Assembly (NCBI GenBank): GCA_002803225.1
Contig: NXFV01000512.1
Coordinates: 1 to 18,016, forward strand
DNA: 18,016 nucleotides
Reading direction: 5' to 3'
DNA from: Gamarada debralockiae
Taxonomy: Eukaryota; Ascomycota; Leotiomycetes; Helotiales; Hyphodiscaceae
Part shown: positions 9,776-18,016 of the stretch, piece by piece
How positions within the stretch are numbered: position 1 is the stretch's first letter
How the letters are laid out: the number at the start of each line of letters is the position of its first letter
Position numbers and translations under genes: made by a program
Notes under the pieces: generated by a model
What the model was told of the DNA's origin: nothing
Databases searched by the model: none
What the model saw: the letters and a program-made list of their open reading frames with translations, nothing else

Positions 9776-12700
9776 CTAAGGAGCGTCGCTTAAACGATCA
9801 TCCGCGCTGTCCCTAGGGGCCCACCCAGCTATACTTCCAGCAATAACTCCAGCCATTACAGTAGCTGGGCCCAAGGCCGAAGTTGATCTTGAGCGTAGGC
9901 TAGGAGAAGGACTAGGAGCAAGGTGTGTACCCATTAGTCTTTGAGACTCTGGCGGCTGGGGCGTCACATCTTCCCCGGAACTTGGACTGAACGCTCGAGG
10001 AATTTCTTGCGAGCTGAAAAAGCCATTGAATCGTCGCCCACGGATCGATTTGAAGAAAGCAAGCTCGTCACGGAGGTTCTCGATCGTATCATTCCACTTG
10101 AACCGGCGGTTGCTACGGATACTGATGTATGACGCGTCGTCGGATCGTCGAAAGGCTTTGCGATTAAGGTTCCGGATAAGCTCATCTGGGATCAAGCGGA
10201 TTATGACTGCTACAACAAGGGACAATGCTCCTAAGCCGAGGGAAATACCCCACTGCGTACCATCGAGAGGATGTGTAGAGAGAGCATCTCCACCGAAGAA
10301 CACGATAATCACCTGTCCAACGACCATAATGACGTTGATACCAATGAAGAACCAGTTACGGTGAATGCCTTCGAAGATATTGAATTTGTTATCGAGGCGA
10401 CGATTACTGGCAGAATGTAAGCTTGAGTGGGTCCTGCAGACTCTTCTATTTGTTGAAACTTACTTGTACTGGTTAAAGAATTGCATCCAGACGTAGACAT
10501 TGAAGATCAACGTTTCCAAGTTGCCTTGCTCATCCTCAGTCTTGTAGCCTAGTATTCTATTACCATCAAAATTGAGGGCCAGGGTCACGACCAATTGGTA
10601 TACCGACTGGCCGATAATCATTTTCCACATGGTTAGCGTGATTAATGGAGTTGATCGGGGATCTGGTTTCCTATCTAGAATGCTAGGAGCCGGCGGGTCC
10701 GTGGCCAGGGCAAGTGCAGCGAATGTGTCCATGATAAGGTTAACCCAGAGTAATTGAACAGGAGTAAGGATTGGTTCCTCATTGATACTGGCTATTGCAG
10801 ATACGAAAGTCAGGACCACTGCTGTGATGTTGACGGTAATTTGGAACTGAGTAGGTAAACCACAGTATCAGCGATAAATTCCGGACTCTTGGGTAAGGGC
10901 TGTGAGCTAACCTGCAAAAACTTCTTGACCGCGTCATTAATCGTCCTGCCCCACTGTAGAGCCTTGACGATTGATGCGAAATTATCGTCCATAAGGACAA
11001 TTGATGATGCCTCCTTTGCAACTTCAGTCCCGGTAATTCCCATTGAGAAACCAACATCAGCTGTCTTTAGAGCTGGTCCATCATTGGTACCGTCGCCGGT
11101 AACAGCCACAGTTTCACCAAGATCTTTCAACCTCCTCACGAGGATTCTCTTGTCTTCGGGACTGGATCGAGCAAGGACCTGGAGCCGCGGGATCACATGG
11201 TCCATTTGCAATTTGGATAGCTTTCGAAATTCGGGCCCTTTCATGACGCCTCCGCCTTCGCCCTTAGTGTAGATCCCACATTCCTCGGCAACAGCAACTG
11301 CAGTTTTGACATTGTCACCTGTTACCATCATCACCCGTACCCCAGCATGCTGACATTGAGCAACGGCTTCTTTGACACCCGGTCTAACAGGGTCACGGAT
11401 CCCGACGATGCCAAGAAACACCATTTCTTGAAATACATCTTCAAAGACTGCCTGCGTTGGGTCATCTGTCATCGTCTTGGCTTCAGGCGGTGGCCAACAT
11501 CTGAAGTCGCGGTAGATGAGGCCGATCGTGCGTAGTGACCTGGTAGCATACTTGTCGATGGTATGATTTAAGGACTTGAGGTTGCTGCTTGTCAATTCCA
11601 TGACCTTGAGAGGCGCTGTAACATCCGCCACAACCTGTGTGCATTGGCAGAGTAAAATCTCCGGAGCCCCTTTGACAAACATCCGGTATTTAGAGTCAGA
11701 TACTCTTATCACTGTTGCCATACACTTTCTATTGGAATCGAAAGGGATCATTTGGACGATTTCAACACTGGCACGTTGCTCATCGACTGGCCTCATGGCC
11801 AAATGCGCGTCCGCAAATGAAAGTAAAGCAGTCTCGGTTTTAGAGCCGATGAAGATCTTTTCACCAGCTTCTCGGCCTTCAAAGGCCGTGGAATTGACGG
11901 CGATAGATTGCGAGAGGAGTTCCTTGATCTCTTCGGACACGCGGGAGGCAAACGAGCTCATAAGAATGTTGCCTACCTCACTTTCGGAGCCCTCTTGCTC
12001 GCCTGTGCCGCAGTCCTGATCAACCGCTTCTGTGGCATCTCCAAATTGAAAGCCAGTGCCTAAAGTCCCCGCCACTACAGCCATTTTGTTCAGTGTGAGT
12101 GTGCCAGTCTTGTCCGTACACACGGTCGTTACATTGCCCATGGCTTCGCACGCTCTCAGCACCCTAACAAGATTGTTATCCTTCAGCATCCTTGTCACTG
12201 CGAAAGCCAGAGCTAAGATCACCGCAAGTGGCAGCCCCTCTGGAACTGCGATGACAATAATCGTGATGGACACGATCACGATCTGTAAGAACTCCTGCGC
12301 TTTTTGATATAGCGTGCCTGGATTACCTGGGAGCTGGGCCAGGAATCTAATGAAGAGAATAGCAAAAAGGAGTAGAGCAACGGCGCAACCAATCTTTGAA
12401 ATCTGTTCCGCAAGAATATTTAACTTTGTCTGTAAGGGCGTCGGTTCGGTTTCAGCTGTAAAACTCATCATCAACTTTCCATGGCTACTGTGTACGCCAA
12501 CAGCTGTAACCAAATATGTGCCAACTCCTTCCAGCACCTTGCTACCAGAGATGATGAACGGATCAACCTTATTGACGCTTCCCCCGGCTTCGATCTGAGC
12601 CATCACCTCATCTCCTGGAATTTTCTTCATCTGATCGGATTCGCCGGTAGCAGATGACTCGTCACACACAACATTGTGACCGGAAATGAACACCCCATCG

Positions 12701-14002
12701 GCAGGGATCAAATCGCCTGGTTCAATATGCAACACATCTCCGGCCAAGATATCATAGACGGACATCTCCATAGACCTTCCTGATCGAATGACTTTCACCA
12801 TGCGATCATCTTTCTATCTTGACCGTCAGTTACCTCTCTGGGCATGCGGGAAATTACATACCGTCTTATTGAGCTTGATAAATTGGCGCTCTTTCTGGTA
12901 GTCGTTTATTGATCCAACGACGACGACGATAATGACTGCAACCATGATGGTCACACCTTCTACCCACCTGACTTTGGGTCCACTAGCATTTTCTCCAAAG
13001 TCCTGGTACAAACCTAGAACTAGCGAGATGGCAGCAACAGTAGTGAGTATAATCAAGACCTTATCATTGAAAGTGATCCACATGATCTGAAAGATGGTCT
13101 TCGCTTTCTTCTCTGGAAGACGGTTGTCCCCGAAGACGCGTCTCCTATCGGCATATTGCTCAGAGCTTGTGAGTCGTCCTGATGAAGACGGTGCACTAAG
13201 GCTGCCTGAAGAGAAAGTTCCATAGTGCAGAATGCCTGAGCCTGTTGACGCAGAGACATCAGCAGACGTCATGATTCGGTCTAGATGGGTTTCGTCCAAG
13301 CTCAACCCGGAGTAGCAGTCCGTCCGCAGCCCTTGTACAAGCCCTTGTAATCCCCCCACGGCACGGAAGTCCACAATGCTCTTCGGATTAAACATTTCAG
13401 AAAGTTGTCCTGGTAAAAATGCGAATGGGTTATCCGCGACATTGAATGCATTATCTTCCCCGGGAGCCGCTTCCAAACGGTCAGGATTATGTTCGGGCTC
13501 ACTGAATGGCATGATCTTACTGGGGTCCTTTGGCGACCTGCCATACTCCGATGTGGTAGAGGTCGGCCTCAGAGTCTCTCCGCCGTAAGAGGAAATGGAA
13601 TACGAGTAGTCAGTCGAATTCGACCTTGAGCGTGTATCCGGAACAGCAAGACGGTTTTGAGGACCTTGCGAAGCACTGCTCCTTCTAGAAACGGGCGAGA
13701 GATTATGAGGTGAAGGAGATATTGAATTGATAGAGAGTAGCGGGCTACTTTGGAAAGTCGAAGGCTGCCGGGCGTGGGCGTAGGTGTGGTCGTAGGAACG
13801 AAAATCCGAGGTCGTCGAGGGTTCTTCGTTTTCCTAAATGACGTATCACTAGTTAGGCAGTTATAGAGAATAAGGTATGACAACTCTGAATGATACTGAC
13901 AGCGGAAGTGTCAATCGCAATTGTCGGAGCCCATTGACGCCGCGTCGCAACTGCGTGAGACTCTGTTATCCGAGGGCGTGAGCCATGTTGTGTATCTCTC
14001 AT
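9776..14002 (-). CDS. PMC1-type Ca2+-transporting P-type ATPase (P2B), copy 1
   Basis: Pumps Ca2+ out of the cytosol, in fungi usually into the vacuole (yeast PMC1; NCA-2/NCA-3 in Neurospora). Five exons: 14002-13901, 13833-12862, 12813-10912, 10846-10464 and 10406-9776, with introns of 67, 48, 65 and 57 bp, total 1329 residues. All hallmarks are present: actuator TGES (414-417), TM4 PEGLPL (549-554), phosphorylation site DKTGT (D592), nucleotide-binding KGAPE (739-743), hinge TGDGTND (930-936), and the TM6 calcium ligands N1028 and D1032 in WVNLIMDT. The start MRDTQHGSRP leads into the conserved RRQWAPTIAIDTSA; a long Ser-rich cytosolic N-terminus follows (about 35-170). The C-tail carries LRDELAFFKSIRGRRF (1231-1246), a basic amphipathic stretch, and GPAT..AGSIAGW (1299-1315). 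The first exon is the least certain part. A paralogue lies upstream in the same orientation. Confidence 0.93.
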
Positions 14003-14072
14003 TGCGCAGAGGCGGAGAAAGATTGGCCAGCGGGAGGTTAATCGCACAGGAACAGGGCGCAGAACAACGACA

Positions 14073-14705
14073 TTATAATAAAACCGAACATTTTCTGCAG
14101 ATGTTACATTTCTTCGAGGAATGGGGCTGTGCAAAGAGACGATGCTCTTCGAGCGGTCCGGGATAAGGCTTACGAGCACTGCGCGTATTTTGTATCCTAC
14201 TGGTCACTGCCTGCGTCCTTCCCGCCTCAGCTCCAGTCTCTCGATGCCACGTTCCCTTAATCTTTCCCCATATTCCCTTAACAGTCTCTGTCGCCGAAAA
14301 CCCTCCAAACAACCAGTCATCGCCATGCCTCCCACACTCTGTATACACGTTCTTGTGTGACTCTGCTAGATGCCTCTTGCATTGTTCTCTGCCACTGCTT
14401 TCTTTGCATGTAGATAATGTTGACGAGCGTGGTAGACTCCAACTATTATCTGTATACATATAACTCTCGTTTCCGGGAGCCTGTTGAGGATTGCAAGGAA
14501 ATCTGGGCGATTCTAGCGACAGAGGCGGCGGATCGTTGGGTATTCTTTGGGGTCGCCGTGGAGACTTCTCCCGTGGTGGAGGTGATTTAGTCTGCGTTCG
14601 TGGGAAGTGGGAAAGAGTGAAGCTGGAGGCCGTGGATGGTGCTGTGGAGATGTCGGCCGGGTCCACCATCGAAGTCGCAGAAGTTGATGATGCGGAGTGT
14701 GTCAT
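14073..14705 (-). CDS. Small hypothetical protein with CGRHGDDWLFG motif (possibly frameshifted at the N-terminus)
   Basis: A 210-residue frame of unknown function. Its first 110 residues are low-complexity, rich in Ser, Thr and Pro (for example SPPPREKSPRRPQRIP at 41-56); the ordered part is NVYTECGRHGDDWLFGGFS at 119-137, followed by TETVKGIWGKIKGTW. The Cys-Gly-Arg-His ... Asp-Asp-Trp-Leu-Phe-Gly string looks like a conserved core of an uncharacterised fungal family, from memory only. Upstream of the ATG the frame stays open for 23 codons (DNNEGGSQGPTRT...), while an ATG at 14799 reads MYSQPLPQ and stops directly where this frame would continue, so one extra base near 14775 may separate the true start from the rest. 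The stop is only 70 bp from the calcium pump start, an unusually tight fit; the last 50 residues may be run-on. It could also be a decaying gene. Confidence 0.5.
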   Translation of the reverse strand: MTHSASSTSATSMVDPADISTAPSTASSFTLSHFPRTQTKSPPPREKSPRRPQRIPNDPPPLSLESPRFPCNPQQAPGNESYMYTDNSWSLPRSSTLSTCKESSGREQCKRHLAESHKNVYTECGRHGDDWLFGGFSATETVKGIWGKIKGTWHRETGAEAGRTQAVTSRIQNTRSARKPYPGPLEEHRLFAQPHSSKKCNICRKCSVLL

Positions 14706-15427
14706 ACCGGAGGACGAAGACGGAGTTGCCGGGAGAGTACGTGTTGGACCTTGGGATCCCCCCTCATTGTTGTCATTGAGGAAGAGGTTGAGAATACATG
14801 CTCAGATCTGTGACGGGTTCTGACTTGTTAGATATAGAGATTGCAGATGATGACAGTGAATTCGATACGCGGATAGTGCTTGAATGATTATTCGACTTGA
14901 CTTGAGAGATCGTATGTAGGCAGCGAGGGATGAGATTAGGAAACAAAGTCTGAGCTGGCAATATCCATCGATTTATTCTTCTGCGCGGCCACACCTGGGT
15001 CTTTATTATCGTCATTTTTTTTCATTCTCGGAAATCAAAATGACATCTTGGAGGTGTGGCTTAGCGGACGACCCCTATCATTGGACGTGAGGCGGTTCTG
15101 GTGGATAGAAGCTGCGCTCTGCGAAAATCCCTCTGGGGCTTTTAGCAAAAAGGTGGTGGCTTTGCACACTACGAAACATTCAGGCAGGTCGGAACCTGGT
15201 TAGTCGAATAGATTATTTACATTAAACCGCATCACTGCCTACTCAACGAGACATGCAAACCATTTGTGAACCGAACCGGAATGCGTAGGAAATCTCCCGT
15301 CAGAATTCGCTCACAAAGTGCTAGAGGCATATTTTGTCGCTCGTCTTCATAACCTGCTGCCTTTTTCTGGCGGGCTGGTTGTGGGTCTGATGTGGTCTAC
15401 GACTAGTTTCGCATTCTGCTATTAGCA
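14706..15427. other. Intergenic region between the hypothetical gene and calcium pump copy 2
   Basis: Contains the probable original start region of the hypothetical gene (14706-14799) and the 3' flank of the second pump. An 80-codon minus-strand frame (15015-14773) is mostly upstream sequence and matters only for its final MYSQPLPQ. I see no other gene, RNA or mobile element. Confidence 0.5.
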
Positions 15428-17888
15428 CTAAAGCTTTCTCTGCCAAGTATCTAGCAGATGGTCATTATCAACACCCTGAAATCTCATTTTCTCCTCGTTC
15501 CCAAACCCCCCATTCTCACCCGCCGGATCATCATCGATGGCTAGATCATTCCCTTTCTCTTTCATATCCTCATCTTCACACCTCTTTTCTCGTTCCCGTT
15601 CTCCTTGTGCATCATCATCAAACCCACCATTTACATCCTCACTTGCATCGCCGACATCTTCCTCCTCAACCCCACTCTCCCTATCCCCACGCCTCACAGT
15701 CCCCCAACCTGCAATGCTCCCCGCAATAATACCTGCCACTGCCGTCGCAGGACCAAAAGCCGAGTAAACATGCGATTTCGCAATACCTCTCCAATTCTTC
15801 TTCTCCATCCTTTCCCTTGGCGTATTCTCTTCCCGACCAGGGGGAGGATTTGGATCTGGTGAAGATGAAGCGTTTCCCAACCAAGGAGGATTCTCGCTCG
15901 GATTTTTAATTGAGAGTTTAAGACTATTGAGTCCGCCGCCACGAATTTTCTTGAGGAAGGTGAGTTCATCGCGGAGTTCCTCTTGGAGTGGCGAGAATTC
16001 GAACTGGGATTGCTGCTTTGTATCCACTATTTTGCGCTTCTGCCGCCACACGAAGATCTGAACTATTATTTCAAAAAGAGAGTCTGGGATCAAACGAATG
16101 GCTGTGCCGATAGGAATAGATATTGCGCCGAGGATGACAGAATAGGCCCACTGGGCTCCGTTAAGCCGGGTTATAGAGAAGGCTTTTCCACCGACAAAGA
16201 CAATCATTACTTGGCATCCAATCATCACCAGGCTGATAGCAATGAAGAGCCTATTGCGAGATATGCCTTCAAAGATATTAAACTTGTTATCGAGCCGACG
16301 ACAACTGTCGGGAGTTAGCAAAGTGCTATTTATGACTAGGAGTAACCGGACATACTTATACTGGTTGAAGATTTGCATCCACACGAAAGTATTGAAAACG
16401 ACAGTTTGCAGTTGCGCTTTGTCATGAGCTGACTGGTAAGACAAGATTTTTGCTCCCCCGAAATAAAGAATCAAAGTGACAGCCAACTGGTAAATAGATT
16501 GTCCAATAACCATCTTCCACATTGTGACACTGATGAGAGGGGCTGACTTGGGATCCTGTTTCCGATTGAGGATACTTGGTGCTGGGGGGTCTGTTGCAAG
16601 TGCTAAAGCTGCCATGGTGTCCTGGATGAGATTCACCCACATTAGCTGAACAGCGGTAAGAACAGACTGCTCGGCGGAATTTGCTATAGCAGAAACAAAA
16701 GTAAGCCCAACGGTAGTGATGCTGACAGTGACTTGAAACTTAGAACAGAAGTCAGCAAAGGCCGCGAGCTGTGAACGGGATGGGTCGCACCTGCAAGAAC
16801 CTCTTGACCGCATCATTAATAGCTCTTCCCCACATAATCGCCTTAACAATTGAAGAAAAGTTATCATCCATCAAGATGATATCAGAAGCTTCTTTTGCAA
16901 CCTCGGTGCCTGAAATGCCCATGGAAAAGCCAACATCAGCAGTCTTCAAAGCTGGAGCATCATTTGTCCCATCTCCGGTGACTGCTACGATGTGTCCAAG
17001 AGCCTTCAGTCGCGTCACAAGTATCTGCTTATCGATCGGACTTGACCTCGCAAGTACCCGGAGACGCGGAATGACATCATTCATCTGAGAGACGCTTAAC
17101 TTCCTGAATTCTGAGCCTTCCATTACCTCATCGTTTGCAGTAAGGATACCGCATTCTTCGGCAATTGCTTTGGCAGTCCAAGCGTTATCACCGGTAACCA
17201 TGAGCACAGTAACGCCTGCTCTTTGACAGGTTTCCACCGCTTCTCGGACACCATCACGGAGAGGGTCCTGGATACCAAATATGCTTAAGAATACCAGGTT
17301 CTCTAGAACATCCCCAAGAATATCTTCAGTCTTGCCATCCTTGGCGATTCGACTCGGCGGCCATTGGTGGAAGTCGCGATAAAATAGGCCAATCGTTCGC
17401 AGAGACTGAGAGGCGTACCTGGTGATCGTCCGATTCAAATATTCAATGTTATCCATTGTGATTCCAGCATCTGAGATCCCTTTGGTTGGATCCCGTATGA
17501 TTCTCCTGCATTTGCTCAACAAAATCTCTGGTGCACCCTTGACGTATAGTCTATGCTTTTCGTTCTCGAGCTTGACAATAGTGGCCATGCACTTGCGAGT
17601 AGGATCGAAAGGGATTAGTTGAACGATCTTCGCGTGCGACCGTTCAGCACGAACAGATCCAATTCTCAGATAGTCCCGAGCGAATGCTAAGAGCGCAGTC
17701 TCAGTCTTTGATCCGATGAATATCTGCCGGCCTTCTTCCTCGCCTTCGAATGCCGTGGAGTTGATGACAATTGATTGTTGGAGCAAGGCCTTTACGTCAT
17801 CCGAGAGGCATTCCACAAATTCGTTTGTAGGAACGTTATCGACGTCGTTGTCGGAGGCCGTTTTGCTCGTATGCGGCGGGTGGGTTAT
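15428..17888 (-). CDS. PMC1-type Ca2+-transporting P-type ATPase, copy 2, 5' part missing or interrupted
   Basis: Paralogue of the pump to its left. Visible exons are about 17888-16791, 16738-16356 and 16304-15428, with introns of 52 and 51 bp. Clear homology starts near 17862 (NDVDNVPTNEF, then LSDDVKALLQQS), just after the phosphorylation site in the aligned copy, and includes KGAPE (about 17540), GDGTNDAP (16976-16953), the TM6 ligands in WVNLIQDT, and TM5-TM10. The last two introns interrupt the same codons as in copy 1, and the exon between them is 383 bp in both. The C-tail shares LRDEL.F.K.IRG and GPAT..AGSIAGW, then adds about 100 mostly acidic residues rich in Asp, Glu and Gly that copy 1 lacks. 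An in-frame TAA lies at 17891-17889, and the actuator, TM1-4 and DKTGT are not in the window. Either the gene is truncated or it continues across an intron with a poor GAG acceptor at 17867-17866. Confidence 0.85.
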
Positions 17889-17925
17889 TTAGCACGGAAT
17901 ACTCCTATCCTCAATCTAAGCACCT

Positions 17926-18016
17926 AACCCAGCCCTGGGTTGCGTTTTGCAGCTAATCAGAACCCCGGCAAATTAGGCGAGCCAGGCTGGGTTGCATTCC
18001 ACTTCAAAGCTGGGTT
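17926..18016. repeat. Cluster of CTGGGTT / AACCCAG motifs, possible transposon terminus
   Basis: AACCCAG-CC-CTGGGTT forms a perfect palindrome at 17926-17941; GCTGGGTT recurs at 17986-17993 and at 18009-18016, the window's last base; CTGGGTTGC is shared by the palindrome and the second copy. Such short, repeated, partly inverted motifs resemble subterminal repeats of DNA transposons or their nonautonomous derivatives. The rest of the element would lie outside the window, so its nature is unproven. It abuts the point where calcium pump copy 2 loses its reading frame. Confidence 0.4.

Noticed and set aside
11576..12019. 147-codon plus-strand ORF
   Set aside because: Antisense shadow of calcium pump exon 3.
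3411..15061. The 12-mer GGAGGTGTGGCT occurs near 3411 and again near 15050
   Set aside because: Tens of chance 12-mer matches are expected in 18 kb on both strands, and the flanks do not match.
7238..17888. A secondary-metabolite cluster around the beta-cyclopiazonate dehydrogenase-like gene
   Set aside because: No PKS, NRPS, terpene synthase, prenyltransferase or pathway regulator in the window; the calcium pumps are housekeeping-type genes.

Overview
The window looks like nuclear DNA of a filamentous ascomycete (Pezizomycotina). Genes are split by short introns (48-67 bp) with GT..AG ends and CTAAC/CTGAC-like branch points, spacing is loose, and the proteins are of fungal type: a GH13 maltase, a maltose-type sugar permease, a secreted flavin oxidoreductase and PMC1-type calcium pumps. 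The flavour of the proteins suggests Leotiomycetes, but that is only an impression. No rRNA, tRNA, CRISPR array, virus or complete transposon was recognised.

Left part (1-7237): a maltose/alpha-glucoside utilisation pair arranged head to head. An intact two-exon cytosolic alpha-glucosidase lies on the minus strand (2974 to 1197). A 1.7 kb shared upstream region separates it from a plus-strand MFS maltose/hexose permease (4719 to about 6290), which is clearly a pseudogene: it matches the family from end to end but has several frameshifts and in-frame stops. Hydrolysis is therefore retained while the linked uptake gene is lost. A weak 96-residue ORF lies downstream of the maltase. About 950 bp of gene-poor DNA follows the dead permease.

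Middle part (7238-9775): an intronless, probably secreted FAD-dependent oxidoreductase on the minus strand, then a 1.1 kb gene-free stretch holding a two-copy tandem repeat of 78-79 bp.

Right part (9776-18016): two PMC1-family Ca2+-transporting P-type ATPases in tandem on the minus strand. The first (14002 to 9776) can be modelled completely with five exons and 1329 residues. The second (from about 17888 to 15428) shows only its C-terminal two thirds. Its last two introns sit at exactly the same codon positions as in the first copy. Its upstream edge runs into an in-frame stop and then a short block of repeated CTGGGTT/AACCCAG motifs at the window end, so it may be broken by an insertion or may continue through an unusual intron. 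Between the two pumps is a small low-complexity hypothetical gene whose first codons seem to be split off by a one-base frameshift.

The most useful leads are the half-dead maltose pair, the duplicated calcium pumps with two conserved C-tail motifs, the disrupted 5' side of the second pump with its repeat block, and the frameshifted small gene between them.
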